Assembly (NCBI RefSeq): GCF_051594765.1 | Contig: NZ_JBPPGJ010000006.1 | Span: forward strand, 124,001-188,000 | DNA length: 64,000 nt | Direction of reading: 5' to 3' | From: Paenibacillus_AR sp051594765 | GTDB lineage: Bacteria; Bacillota; Bacilli; Paenibacillales; NBRC-103111 | In this document: positions 8,842 to 18,248 of the stretch, in pieces | How positions within the stretch are numbered: the first letter of the stretch is position 1 | How the letters are laid out: each line of letters starts with the position of its first letter | Notes under the pieces: generated by a model | Databases searched by the model: none | What the model was told of the DNA's origin: nothing | What the model saw: the letters and a program-made list of their open reading frames with translations, nothing else | Made by a program: the position numbers and the translations under genes

Positions 8842-9741
8842 ATGGGAATGGAGCGCGGCGTGCAGGTGCATTTGTGCAATTATTCCAACCATACGAGCGA
8901 ATATTACCAATCCTTCGAGGGCGGAACGGAGATGTACATCTTCCGGCTTCAGTCGGAAGGCGTATGCACGATCTCCGTGGAAGATGAGAGCCGGGAGGTG
9001 GGGCCGGGGGATCTGACGCTCCTTCCGCCCGGCACGAGCTATACCCTGAAGACGGGAGTCCGCACGGTGGACGGAGTGGAGCTTCAGGGTGCCAGCGGAG
9101 ACTACTATGTGTTCTGCGAGGGTCCGTGGGTGGATGCCTGGTGGGGACGGCGAGAGCGGCCCATGACCTCCTGGATCATCGGCGATGGAAGGCTTCTGGG
9201 CATCTGGAACCAGCTGATCCTGGAGAAGCGGGGACTGAACGGGGACAACCCGGAGCTGGCCGAGGTGCTGCTGCAGGCGCTGTGCCTGATGATAGACCGG
9301 GCTCTGGAGGAAATGAAGCCGTCGGCGGAGCGGAAAACCTCCTACCTGGCCGTACGCATGAAGCATTTCATCGAAGAGAGGGCTTTAACACCCCTGAAGC
9401 TGGAGGAGGTGGCCCGCCACGCGGACCTGAGCATCTCCCGGACGGTGCATCTGTTCAAGGAGCATTACGGCCTGTCCGTGATGCAATACGTGACGAAGAT
9501 CCGCCTCGCCATGGCGGAGGAGCTGCTGCGGGTCAGCCCCATGACTCTGGAGCAGGTGGCGGCAGCCTCGGGCTTCGGCACGTATCCGTACTTCCACCGG
9601 GTGTTCCGGGCCCGCCATGGCCTCTCTCCAGGCGCCTACCGCCGTAATCCCTACAACTATACCCGTGAGGGTAGCCCTAACCCCCCGGTGTCCGGACAAG
9701 ACAAGACCGCTCAATCGCTCAGGAGCAGCAGAGCCGAATAG
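8842..9741 (+). CDS. AraC-family transcriptional regulator
   Basis: The regulator has an N-terminal cupin-like domain (VGPGDLTLLPPGTSY near 54-68) and a C-terminal AraC helix-turn-helix region (about 200-290), including LEQVAAASGFGTYPYFHRVF split across the second helix pair. The reading frame opens at 8785, but GGAGG at 8832-8836 favours ATG 8842, giving 299 residues; ATG 8848 is also possible. It is divergent from the GH30 gene, and the pairing resembles the AraC/glycosidase pair at 1.6-4.6 kb. Its 3' end overlaps the convergent membrane-protein gene by 31 bases. Confidence 0.85.
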   Translation: MGMERGVQVHLCNYSNHTSEYYQSFEGGTEMYIFRLQSEGVCTISVEDESREVGPGDLTLLPPGTSYTLKTGVRTVDGVELQGASGDYYVFCEGPWVDAWWGRRERPMTSWIIGDGRLLGIWNQLILEKRGLNGDNPELAEVLLQALCLMIDRALEEMKPSAERKTSYLAVRMKHFIEERALTPLKLEEVARHADLSISRTVHLFKEHYGLSVMQYVTKIRLAMAEELLRVSPMTLEQVAAASGFGTYPYFHRVFRARHGLSPGAYRRNPYNYTREGSPNPPVSGQDKTAQSLRSSRAE

Positions 9742-10439
9742 ACGGCGGCACCGGCGACGAACGCGGTAATATTGCTCTTCTCCTGATGGGGAAGCTCCTC
9801 CTTCATGACGTTCACCAGGATGGCCCCGGACAGGAACGCGAAGAGAAGGGCAAAGGCGGATTCCGGTATGGGCAGCCACTTGCCGATGGCCCACCCGCAC
9901 ACGACCGCGGCGGAGAGAAACCATCGGCCGACCCGGTCGTACTTCCGGCGGTGGTGGTTGTAGAGGGCATGATCCACCACGAGGAAGTGCAGGCCCATGG
10001 CGAAGGCGTACAGGAGCAGATTCCAGACCGTATTGGTCTGGATCCGGTTGACGAGCAGATAACCGATGATACCGTTGTACAGGGTGAAAGAGAGCGTATG
10101 CAGCCAGAATTCCTTCCCGCTGCTCTCCGTCCGATCGGGGTTTCGCGAAGCGGCGGTTGCGATCCGTTCTACGGCGAAGTAGAGGATGAAGCCGGCCATG
10201 GCCGTCACGTAGGCGTAATGCTCCAGGGCTTGAAGCCACGCCACACGGGCCTTCTCCTCCAGCACGGTCTGATGCTCCCCGAGCTCCGGAAGCAGGTGCA
10301 CGAAGACGTAGGCCACCGCCAGCCCGCCGGAGCCGGAGAGCATCCACCCTTGATGCATCAGCTTGCCAAGCGCCTTGATCTTAGGGCCCAGATGGGTCAG
10401 AGCGATGGCCAGCGCAAGGGCCAATGAGATCCACATCAT
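9711..10439 (-). CDS. Polytopic membrane protein, ZIP-like
   Basis: This 242-residue protein has about seven or eight hydrophobic segments. Features that recall the ZIP divalent-metal transporters are HLLPE at the end of the second segment (about 48-52), several membrane His residues (HFLVVDH near 150) and a KEELP near the end of a late segment. Overall similarity is weak, so ZIP-like is a structural guess and the cargo is unknown. It is read alone. Its 3' end overlaps the AraC gene's 3' end by 31 bases, so the two transcripts are antisense at their tails. Confidence 0.55.
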   Translation of the reverse strand: MMWISLALALAIALTHLGPKIKALGKLMHQGWMLSGSGGLAVAYVFVHLLPELGEHQTVLEEKARVAWLQALEHYAYVTAMAGFILYFAVERIATAASRNPDRTESSGKEFWLHTLSFTLYNGIIGYLLVNRIQTNTVWNLLLYAFAMGLHFLVVDHALYNHHRRKYDRVGRWFLSAAVVCGWAIGKWLPIPESAFALLFAFLSGAILVNVMKEELPHQEKSNITAFVAGAAVYSALLLLSD

Positions 10440-10536
10440 TCCGCGTATCCCTCCCGAACGGAATCCGATCCCCTAACTGTTTCCATCCTTAAAGCCTCTT
10501 ATACATCAAGGGCAGAGAAGAGGTTTACAGAGGGAA

Positions 10537-10548
10537 TAACACGTGTTA
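10537..10548. promoter_or_regulatory. Putative LacI operator (copy 1) in the lacI-family promoter
   Basis: A perfect 12-bp palindrome, TAACACGTGTTA, lies in the spacer of a possible TTTACA (10524-10529) - N17 - TACCAT (10547-10552) promoter, 20 bases before the regulator's ATG. The same palindrome precedes the alpha-mannosidase gene, so this is probably the autoregulatory site. Confidence 0.75.
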
Positions 10549-10568
10549 CCATACATTCAGAGGTGCAT

Positions 10569-11609
10569 ATGACCATGGCCAAAAAACGCGCGACCAGCTT
10601 TGACGTCGCCAAGCGTGCAGGAGTATCCCGCAGCCTGGTGTCGGCGGTCATCAACAATACCCCGGGCATCGGGGTCAGCGAGGAGACCCGGGAAGCCGTC
10701 CTTGCCGCCATCCGAGAGCTGAATTACCACGTGGACGCCCAGGCCCGGGCCATGAAAACCGGGGTAAGCCGGTGTCTGGCCGCTTACGGGAGCACCCGGC
10801 ATCCGCTGTTCGCCCAGCTGCTGGAGGGCATGCAGGCGGAATGCGAGGCCGCCGGCTACCAGATTCTGATCAGCGCTCCTACGGCGGGCGAGGAGGGGAG
10901 GAGGAAGCTGCTCTCCCTCTACCACGAGCGGAGAATCGACGGCATCATCACCTTCGACGACACCAGCTTCGCGGATGAGGAATGGGCCGCGGAAGCGGGG
11001 CGGGCGGACGTGCCGTACGTCTCCGTCGAGGGCTATGCCGAGTCCGAGTCGGTGGATTCGGTTCTGACGGATTACTATGGAAGCGTGCGGATGGCGCTCG
11101 ATTATATCCGGCGAACCGCCGGCACGGACACGGAAGCCCCGCTCTACGTGGAGATGTACGCCGGGACCAGCCTCGGCAACTGGGCCGAGCGCAAGCGGCG
11201 GGAAGCATACGCGGATTGGTGCCGGGAGCAGGGGCTGGAGCCGCGGACGGTGCAGCTGGCCGCACGGGATGATCCGCTTATGGCGGATTTCCTGAAGGAG
11301 CTGGGAGAAGGGGGCGCTTACCCGGTGCTGCTCTTCAACTGGTCGGATTGCGTGCCGTCCTTCTACAGAGCCGCTTGGGCCGCTCAGCTGCGGATCGGGC
11401 GGGAACTCCGGGTGATGGCTGCCGACAACACGATCCGGGGAAACCGACTGATCGTGCCCTCCTTAAGCTGCGTGGAGATTCCTTACGCACAGATGGGGGC
11501 GGAGGCGGTACGCCGGGTGCTGGCCCGCATCGCTGGCGGCGAAGGCTCTGTCCGCGTGCCGGAGAAGGCATGGCTGGATGCGGTGCTGCTGCCGGGCGAC
11601 AGCCTGTAG
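10569..11609 (+). CDS. LacI-family transcriptional regulator
   Basis: The N-terminal LacI helix-turn-helix is clear (SFDVAKRAGVSRSLVSAVINN at residues 10-30), followed by the hinge helix and a periplasmic-binding-protein-like sugar domain with two lobes. Length is 346 residues from the ATG at 10569; a GTG at 10563 is in frame, but AGAGG just upstream fits 10569 or ATG 10575. It is followed by a terminator and by the alpha-mannosidase and beta-galactosidase genes. Identical palindromes before this gene and before the mannosidase indicate that it represses itself and that pair, with release by a mannose- or galactose-containing sugar. Confidence 0.9.
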   Translation: MTMAKKRATSFDVAKRAGVSRSLVSAVINNTPGIGVSEETREAVLAAIRELNYHVDAQARAMKTGVSRCLAAYGSTRHPLFAQLLEGMQAECEAAGYQILISAPTAGEEGRRKLLSLYHERRIDGIITFDDTSFADEEWAAEAGRADVPYVSVEGYAESESVDSVLTDYYGSVRMALDYIRRTAGTDTEAPLYVEMYAGTSLGNWAERKRREAYADWCREQGLEPRTVQLAARDDPLMADFLKELGEGGAYPVLLFNWSDCVPSFYRAAWAAQLRIGRELRVMAADNTIRGNRLIVPSLSCVEIPYAQMGAEAVRRVLARIAGGEGSVRVPEKAWLDAVLLPGDSL

Positions 11610-11653
11610 CTGCACGATCCCGTTGGGCCCGCGCTGGCGGGCCTAACGAAGAG

Positions 11654-11700
11654 GCGCTTTCCCCTCCGCTTAAGAAGCGGCATGGGGAGCGTGCTTTTTT
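11654..11700 (+). terminator. Intrinsic terminator after the lacI-family gene
   Basis: A GC-rich imperfect hairpin (CCGCTT-AAG-AAGCGG at its tip, CCCC/GGGG and CGCT/AGCG below) is followed by six T residues. It separates the regulator transcript from the glycosidase promoter. Confidence 0.8.
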
Positions 11701-11707
11701 CGCGAAT

Positions 11708-11721
11708 ATAACACGTGTTAT
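11708..11721. promoter_or_regulatory. Putative LacI operator (copy 2) before the alpha-mannosidase
   Basis: ATAACACGTGTTAT is a 14-bp palindrome that contains the same TAACACGTGTTA core as the site in the regulator's promoter. It overlaps a possible -10 (TATTAA, 11719-11724), 34 bases before the mannosidase start, so binding would block initiation. Confidence 0.75.
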
Positions 11722-11754
11722 TAATCATGCATACATATTGAGGAGGCTGTTGCG

Positions 11755-14700
11755 ATGTTCTGGACCGAGGAGAAGCTGGAGCAGCGGGTAAGGGAGCTGG
11801 GCGATTACCGCTATAGGGAGGTTACGGCGCTTAAGGAGTGGGAGCTCAGGCAGGATGAGAGCGGAGAGAACGGCATGGCGCCGCCGGAAGGGCCGTACGA
11901 GGGTATCCTGCAAGCGGGGGAGCGCTGGAAGGGCCGCGACCTGTACGTATGGCTGAAGAAGCGGGTGACCGTTCCCGCGGAATGGAAGGGGGCCCGGATT
12001 CTCGGCGTATTCGACTTCGGGATGACCTACGGCGGTACCAACGGGGGCTTCGAATCCTTGCTGTATCTGGATGGTGCGCCTTATCAGGGCGTGGACGCGA
12101 ACCACAAGGAGGTGTTCCTGCCCGAGGATGCAGCAGGGCGGGAGTTGGAATTCATCTTCCGCATGTGGTCCGGCCTGCATCCGAGCGGACGGGTCCAGGA
12201 GATGGAGCATCAGTTCAAGCGGGCGGATCTGGCGGTGCTGGACGAGGCTGCGGACAACTTGTACTATACGGGCCGGGCGGCTCTGGATACGGTCAAGGTG
12301 CTGGCGGAGGGTCAGCCCGAGAAGCAGCAGCTCCTGTCGGAGCTGAACCAAGCCTTCAACCTGCTGGACTGGTCCCGGCCGGGCAGCGCGGCTTTTTATT
12401 CCTCCGTACGGGAGGCGGACGCTTGGCTGACCGCGCGGATGGCGGACTGGGAGAAGAAGACCCCGGTTACGGTCCGCTGCATCGGACATACCCATATCGA
12501 CGTAGCCTGGCTCTGGCGGCTGACCCATACCCGGGAGAAGGCGGCCCGCTCGTTCTCCACGGTGCTCCGGCTTATGGAGCAATACCCGGACTATGTGTTC
12601 CTGCAGTCTCAACCCCAGCTCTATGAATATATCAAAAACGATTATCCGGAAATCTACAGCCGGATCCGGGAGCGGGTGCGGGAGGGCCGCTGGGAGGCGG
12701 GCGGCGCCATGTGGCTGGAGGCCGACTGCAACCTGACCAGCGGAGAATCGCTGGTCCGGCAGATCCTGTATGGCACGGGATTTTTCCGGGAGGAGTTCGG
12801 CGCGGAGTGCCGGTACCTGTGGCTGCCGGACGTCTTCGGCTACAGCTGGGCGCTTCCCCAGATCCTGAAGAAGTCCGGCATCGACACCTTCATGACGACC
12901 AAGATCAGCTGGAACCAATACAACCGGATGCCTCATGACACCTTCGTCTGGCGGGGCATCGACGGCAGCGAGGTGCTGACCCACTTCATCACCACCCCCG
13001 AGCGGACCGACGCCAACGTATGGTGGTATACCTACAACGGGCTGGTGGAGCCCTTCGCCGTGAAGGGAATCTGGGAGCAGTACCGCGACAAGAGCGTGAA
13101 CCGGGAGCTCCTCCTGTCCTACGGCTACGGAGACGGGGGCGGAGGGGTGAACCGGGACATGCTGGAGCTGCGTCGCAGGCTGGACGCCATGCCGGGGCTG
13201 CCGAACGTGAAGACGGGCCGGGTCGACGAGTATTTCGAGCGGCTGCAGACGACGTTCCGCGAGACCGGCGAATACGTCCATACCTGGGACGGGGAGCTGT
13301 ATCTCGAGTACCATCGGGGCACCTATACGAGCCAGGCCTACAACAAGCGGATGAACCGGAAGCTGGAGCTGCTCTACCGGGAGGCGGAGTGGCTGCAGTC
13401 TATGGCGGCCGTACGGAAGGGAACGCTGGATGGGTATCCGGCGGACCGGCTGAAGGAAGGGTGGAAGATCATCCTTCGCAACCAGTTCCACGATATCATC
13501 CCGGGCTCCTCGATCCATCAGGTATACGAGGACTCCCGGCTGGAGTATGCGGAGGCGGAGGCGCTGGGACGGTCGGCTCTGGAGGAGGCAGCCGCAGAGC
13601 TGGCGCCGGACCGTTCGGAGTCCGGTGCGGAAGGATCCGTGGCGTACACCGTGTTCAACAGCGCAGCCTTCGACCGGACGGAGCCGGTTCATATCCCGGC
13701 GGGCGCCCCCGGGGAAGCCGGCTATTGGGCCCGGTCCGACGGAACGCCTCTTCAAGCGGACCGGCTTGCGGACGGCTGGCTGGTTCGGGTGGAGGAGGTG
13801 CCGGCCATGGGCAGCGAGGTGATCCGGTTCCGGCCGGGCATTCCGGCAGAGGAAGGAGTCGGAGCTGCCGGTGCGGCTTCTGCTGCGGAGCCCCATTCGG
13901 GTACGGGGTATGGTGCCGGCAGCGGCCAGGAGGAACCGTTTGTGTGGACGGCATCGGGCGTCATCACTCCCCATTACGTGCTGGAGTGGAATGAATCCGG
14001 GCAGCTGACCCGGATCTACGACCGGGCAGCGGAGAAGGAAGTGCTGGCTCCGGGGCTGCGGGGGAATGTGCTTCAGGTATTCGAGGATAAGCCCAAGATG
14101 TACAATGCCTGGGACATCGATTTGTTCTACCTGGAGAAGATGCGGGAGGTGACGGAGCTGGTGTCCGTGGAGCGGGAGCAGGCCGGACGGCTGCAGGCAT
14201 CCGTGGTGTTCCGGTGGCGGTACATGGATTCCACCATCCGGCAGAGGCTCAAGGTATATTCCGGCAGCCGTCGGATCGACTTCGAGACGGAGGCCGATTG
14301 GCACGAGCAGCAGCAGCTTCTGAAGGCCTCCTTCCCTGTGGCGGTCCGCTCAACGGAGGCCACGTACGACATCCAGTTCGGCAACGTGAAGCGTCCGACC
14401 CACTGGAACACGAGCTGGGATTACGCCCGGTTCGAGACGGTGGGCCACCAGTGGGCGGATCTGTCCGAACGGGGATACGGCGTAAGCCTGCTGAATGACT
14501 GCAAGTACGGCTACGACATCAAGGACAACGTTCTGCGCCTGTCCCTGATCAAGTCGGCCATCGAGCCGGACCCGCAGGCGGACCAGGGACACCATGCCTT
14601 TACGTACGCCCTGCTTCCCCACACCGGGGACTGGGTGGAGGGCGGAACCGCCCGGGAGGCCTGGTCGCTTAATGCTCCCTTGTCCGTCTGCCGGGGAGAG

Positions 14701-14979
14701 GCCGCTGTCGACGGGGGCTCCTTCCTCCGCATGGATGCAGACCATATCGCCATTGATGCGGTCAAACGGGCGGAGGACGGCTCCGGGCTCATCGTCCGGA
14801 TGCATGAATTCACCGGCCGGAGCGGCCCGGTTACGCTCAGCGCCATGGACGGGATCGTCTCCTGGCAGGAATGCGACCTGATGGAGCGGCCCTTGGGCGT
14901 TGCGCAGGAAGGCTCCAAGATCCGGATCACAGTCCTGCCGTATGAGATCCGAACCTTCCTGCTGAGGTTGCGAAACTAA
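11755..14979 (+). CDS. Alpha-mannosidase (GH38 family)
   Basis: The 1074-residue protein is a full-length GH38 enzyme. It has an N-terminal beta domain, then the catalytic domain beginning with GHTHIDVAWLWR (H245, D249 as zinc ligands), the nucleophile Asp359 in WLPDVFGYS, a middle helical domain and the C-terminal beta-sandwich region. GH38 enzymes remove alpha-linked mannose from free glycans, retaining configuration and needing Zn. No signal peptide is present, so it acts in the cytoplasm. AGGAGG lies 8 bases before the ATG. The next gene, a GH2 beta-galactosidase, follows about 100 bases later, and both sit behind the LacI operator. Confidence 0.93.
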   Translation: MFWTEEKLEQRVRELGDYRYREVTALKEWELRQDESGENGMAPPEGPYEGILQAGERWKGRDLYVWLKKRVTVPAEWKGARILGVFDFGMTYGGTNGGFESLLYLDGAPYQGVDANHKEVFLPEDAAGRELEFIFRMWSGLHPSGRVQEMEHQFKRADLAVLDEAADNLYYTGRAALDTVKVLAEGQPEKQQLLSELNQAFNLLDWSRPGSAAFYSSVREADAWLTARMADWEKKTPVTVRCIGHTHIDVAWLWRLTHTREKAARSFSTVLRLMEQYPDYVFLQSQPQLYEYIKNDYPEIYSRIRERVREGRWEAGGAMWLEADCNLTSGESLVRQILYGTGFFREEFGAECRYLWLPDVFGYSWALPQILKKSGIDTFMTTKISWNQYNRMPHDTFVWRGIDGSEVLTHFITTPERTDANVWWYTYNGLVEPFAVKGIWEQYRDKSVNRELLLSYGYGDGGGGVNRDMLELRRRLDAMPGLPNVKTGRVDEYFERLQTTFRETGEYVHTWDGELYLEYHRGTYTSQAYNKRMNRKLELLYREAEWLQSMAAVRKGTLDGYPADRLKEGWKIILRNQFHDIIPGSSIHQVYEDSRLEYAEAEALGRSALEEAAAELAPDRSESGAEGSVAYTVFNSAAFDRTEPVHIPAGAPGEAGYWARSDGTPLQADRLADGWLVRVEEVPAMGSEVIRFRPGIPAEEGVGAAGAASAAEPHSGTGYGAGSGQEEPFVWTASGVITPHYVLEWNESGQLTRIYDRAAEKEVLAPGLRGNVLQVFEDKPKMYNAWDIDLFYLEKMREVTELVSVEREQAGRLQASVVFRWRYMDSTIRQRLKVYSGSRRIDFETEADWHEQQQLLKASFPVAVRSTEATYDIQFGNVKRPTHWNTSWDYARFETVGHQWADLSERGYGVSLLNDCKYGYDIKDNVLRLSLIKSAIEPDPQADQGHHAFTYALLPHTGDWVEGGTAREAWSLNAPLSVCRGEAAVDGGSFLRMDADHIAIDAVKRAEDGSGLIVRMHEFTGRSGPVTLSAMDGIVSWQECDLMERPLGVAQEGSKIRITVLPYEIRTFLLRLRN

Positions 14980-15049
14980 TATTCATATTGTGCTATTAGG
15001 GTGAAAATAATCTGATGGAATCCCCAATAATGGTGCTGTATAGTGGTCA

Positions 15050-15055
15050 TATAAT
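15050..15055 (+). promoter_or_regulatory. Possible -10 element of a separate promoter for the GH2 gene
   Basis: TATAAT occurs 22 bases before the preferred start at 15078, with no good -35. It argues against the longer reading frame that begins at 15015. Confidence 0.35.
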
Positions 15056-15077
15056 TATACGAACCATGAAAGGGGCG

Positions 15078-18000
15078 ATGGTTGTGATCCGTGTGAATCC
15101 GTATTGGGAGAACCTGCAGATGCTTCATGAGAACCGCGAAGCACCTCGTTCTTCTTATATTCCGTACCGGGAGGAGGCGCAGGCCGAGTCGGGCAAAAGG
15201 GGGCGTTCCCCCTACTTCCGCACGCTGAACGGCAGCTGGAAGTTCCAGTATGTTTCCAGTGTGAAGACGGTTCCGGAGGGCTTCTACCTGGAGACCTCCG
15301 ATGTGAGCGGCTGGGATGATCTGATCGTACCCTCCTGCTGGCAGACCAGCGGCTACGACCAGCTGCATTACACCAACGTCAACTACCCGATTCCCTGCGA
15401 TCCGCCGTTCGTCCCTGACGCCAATCCCGCCGGACTGTACGTCCGGGATTTTCAGCTGCCGGAGGGCGGGGAGGACAAGGAGCAGTTCCTGGTTTTTGAA
15501 GGGGTGAACGCCTGCTTCTATCTATGGGTCAACGGGGAGTATACCGGATACAGCCAGGGCAGCCGCCTTCCGTCCGAGTTCAACGTGACGACGAAGCTCC
15601 GGTCCGGCATGAATCGGGTGGCTGTCATGGTGCTGAAATGGTGCGACGGCACGTATATCGAGGATCAGGATCTGTGGCGGCACTCGGGGATCTACCGGGA
15701 TGTGTATCTGCTGTCGCGGGACCGCATCCGCATCCGGGATGTCTTCAACCGCCAGGAGCTGGCTCCGGATTACAAGAGCGCCCGTCTGCGGTGCGAGATC
15801 GACACCACCGGCCCGCTTGCCGTCCGCGCGGAGCTTAGGGATGCCGCTGGAGTGACGGTGGCTGCAACGCAGGGAACCGTCGACGGGAACGGCACGCTGG
15901 AGCTTCAAGTGGCCGATCCGGTGCTGTGGAATGCCGAGGCTCCGTATCTGTACCGGCTGTACCTGTGGGCCGGGGAGGAGGTGCTCGCCTTCCGCACGGG
16001 GTTCAAGGAGGTCCGTATCGCGGACGGCGTGTTTACGGTGAACGGCCGGGCGGTGAAGCTGAAGGGCGTGAACCGTCACGATTCCCATCCGGTGCTGGGA
16101 CAGACCATTCCGGTGAACCATATGCGCCGGGATCTAGAGCTCATGAAGCTTCATAACGTGAATACGATCCGGACCTCTCATTACCCCAACGATCCGCGTT
16201 TTCTCGATCTATGCGACGAGTACGGCTTCTATGTGGTGGACGAAGCGGACTTGGAATGCCACGGGGTCCGCAGCGCGGAGGAGCCGGCGGAGGAGGCCTT
16301 CCATATGCTGACCAACGATCCCGACTGGCAGGCCGCTTTCGTGGACCGTGCGGTGCGGATGGTGGAGCGGGATAAGAACCATGCCTGCGTCGTCATGTGG
16401 TCCATGGGCAACGAGTCCGGCTATGGTTCGAATCACATCGCCATGGCGCGTTGGACCAAGGAGCGGGATCCTTCCCGGCCGGTCCACTACGAGGGGGCTG
16501 CCGCGCATTACAAGGGCAGCTCGGACACGGACTGTCTGGATGTGGAGAGCCGGATGTACGCCTCCGTCCAATATCTGGAGGAATATGGGCAGGATCCGAG
16601 CCGCACCAAGCCTCTTTTCCAATGCGAGTACAGCCATGCGATGGGCAACGGACCGGGGGATCTGAAGGATTACTGGGACGTCATCTACCGGTATCCGCTC
16701 TTGATGGGAGGCTGTGTCTGGGAATGGTGCGATCACGGCATCCTGACGTCTACAGCGGATGGCACGCCTTATTTCGCTTATGGCGGGGACTTCGGCGACA
16801 TGCCCCACGACGGCAACTTCTGCATCGACGGTCTGGTCAGCCCGGACCGGGTGCCTCACACCGGCCTTCTGGAGCTGAAGCAGGTCATCGCGCCGGTTAC
16901 GGTGGAAGCGGAGGATCTGGCGGCTGGGCGGCTTAGGGTGATGAACCGGTATGATTTCTCGGACTTGTCGGGACTGACGGCGCTGTGGAGAGTGGAACAG
17001 GACGGCGTGACGGTGGCCCAAGGCCAGCTGGAAGGCTTGGCGGCCGGGCCGCAGCAGGCGGTGTCGGTAACCGTGCCGTACCGGCTGCCGGAGGGAGCGT
17101 CCGGTACGTATGACCTGACGGTCTCGGTGCGTACCAAGCTGGCTACCCGGTGGGCCGACGCCGGCTATGAGATCAGCTTCGCCCAGTTCGAGCTGGCAGC
17201 CGCGCCTAAGGCCGATCCTGCTGCACGGACGGCCGTTGGGGAGCTGAAGCCGGCGGAGAACGGGCATCTGCTGCGGATGCAGGGCTTCGACTTCGAATAT
17301 GCCTTCGATCTGTATGACGGGGTCTTCACCCGGATCTCGAAGCACGGCGTGGAGATGCTGGAAGCGCCCATCACGTTCAACCTCTGGCGGGCGCCGACGG
17401 ATAACGACCGGAATATCCGCAAGCTGTGGGAGCAAGAGGGGCTCGACCGGGCCGGCATGAAGGTCTACCGCACGGAATGGACGCAGAGCGGGGACGGTGC
17501 GGTGGAGGTCACCGTGGAGTTTTCGCTGGCGGGTTATATGAGGAAGCCCTATGTCCGTGGAACGGCGCGATGGACCGTCCGCCCGGACGGGGAGATCCTG
17601 GTGGAGACGCAATCCTCCGTCCGTGAGGATCTGCCGTTCCTCCCCCGGTTCGGTCTGCAGCTGGTCATGCCGGCGGGCAACGAGGAGGTGGAGTACTTCG
17701 GCTTCGGACCTCATGAGAGCTATGCGGATAAGCGGCAGAGCGTTCGCCGCGGCTTGTATCTGACGACCGTGGACGGCATGTTCGAGAACTACATCATGCC
17801 TCAGGAGAACGGCTCCCGCTTCGGTACCGAGTGGGCCATCGTATCCAATGAGCTGGGGATGGGCCTGAAGGTAACGGCGCCGGAGCACTTCTCCTTCAAC
17901 GCCTCGCATTACACGGCGGCAGACCTGACCGCTGCCCAGCACACCTACGAGCTCGTGAAGCGCAAGATGACCATCGTCCAGCTGGATTACAAGATAAGCG

Positions 18001-18110
18001 GCGTCGGTTCCAATTCCTGCGGACCGCAGCTGCTGGAGAAGTACCAATTAAATGAGAAAACCATCCGGTTCGGCTTCTCGATCCGGCCGGTATTCAAGGA
18101 AGACGAATAG
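15078..18110 (+). CDS. Beta-galactosidase (GH2, LacZ type)
   Basis: The protein of about 1010 residues aligns with LacZ from end to end. The jelly-roll domain opens with VNPYWENLQMLHENREAP; the TIM barrel carries the acid/base Glu in MWSMGNESGYG and the nucleophile Glu in FQCEYSHAMGNGPG; the C-terminal bgal small-chain domain ends with a GFSIRP segment. It hydrolyses beta-galactosides in the cytoplasm. The frame extends upstream to 15015, but a TATAAT lies inside that extension, so I start at ATG 15078; GTG 15084, 8 bases after AGGGG, is an alternative. It follows the alpha-mannosidase and is probably co-regulated. Confidence 0.93.
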   Translation: MVVIRVNPYWENLQMLHENREAPRSSYIPYREEAQAESGKRGRSPYFRTLNGSWKFQYVSSVKTVPEGFYLETSDVSGWDDLIVPSCWQTSGYDQLHYTNVNYPIPCDPPFVPDANPAGLYVRDFQLPEGGEDKEQFLVFEGVNACFYLWVNGEYTGYSQGSRLPSEFNVTTKLRSGMNRVAVMVLKWCDGTYIEDQDLWRHSGIYRDVYLLSRDRIRIRDVFNRQELAPDYKSARLRCEIDTTGPLAVRAELRDAAGVTVAATQGTVDGNGTLELQVADPVLWNAEAPYLYRLYLWAGEEVLAFRTGFKEVRIADGVFTVNGRAVKLKGVNRHDSHPVLGQTIPVNHMRRDLELMKLHNVNTIRTSHYPNDPRFLDLCDEYGFYVVDEADLECHGVRSAEEPAEEAFHMLTNDPDWQAAFVDRAVRMVERDKNHACVVMWSMGNESGYGSNHIAMARWTKERDPSRPVHYEGAAAHYKGSSDTDCLDVESRMYASVQYLEEYGQDPSRTKPLFQCEYSHAMGNGPGDLKDYWDVIYRYPLLMGGCVWEWCDHGILTSTADGTPYFAYGGDFGDMPHDGNFCIDGLVSPDRVPHTGLLELKQVIAPVTVEAEDLAAGRLRVMNRYDFSDLSGLTALWRVEQDGVTVAQGQLEGLAAGPQQAVSVTVPYRLPEGASGTYDLTVSVRTKLATRWADAGYEISFAQFELAAAPKADPAARTAVGELKPAENGHLLRMQGFDFEYAFDLYDGVFTRISKHGVEMLEAPITFNLWRAPTDNDRNIRKLWEQEGLDRAGMKVYRTEWTQSGDGAVEVTVEFSLAGYMRKPYVRGTARWTVRPDGEILVETQSSVREDLPFLPRFGLQLVMPAGNEEVEYFGFGPHESYADKRQSVRRGLYLTTVDGMFENYIMPQENGSRFGTEWAIVSNELGMGLKVTAPEHFSFNASHYTAADLTAAQHTYELVKRKMTIVQLDYKISGVGSNSCGPQLLEKYQLNEKTIRFGFSIRPVFKEDE

Positions 18111-18183
18111 GGCAATTGTCCCGCGATAATATGGTATAGACGAAAGAGGAACGAGTTCACGCAGTTTTATAGGCTAAAAATGA

Positions 18184-18236
18184 GACAGCGGCAGACCAAG
18201 ACTTGAAACAGAGTCTTAGACTGCCGTTGTGTTTTT
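18184..18236 (+). terminator. Intrinsic terminator after the GH2 gene
   Basis: An imperfect stem (ACAGCGGCAG with CTGCCGTTGT, plus AAGACT/AGTCTT inside) is followed by five T residues. Confidence 0.75.
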
Positions 18237-18248
18237 ATGATAATGGCA

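Noticed and set aside
9711..9741. Possible frameshift or misassembly where the AraC gene and the ZIP-like gene overlap
   Set aside because: Both frames end cleanly and the overlap is a normal convergent tail-to-tail arrangement in a compact genome.
11725..14304. Minus-strand open frame of about 859 codons opposite the alpha-mannosidase
   Set aside because: The composition is dominated by Arg, Leu, Pro and His from high-GC codon shadowing, with no family motifs, and it lies opposite a clear GH38 gene.
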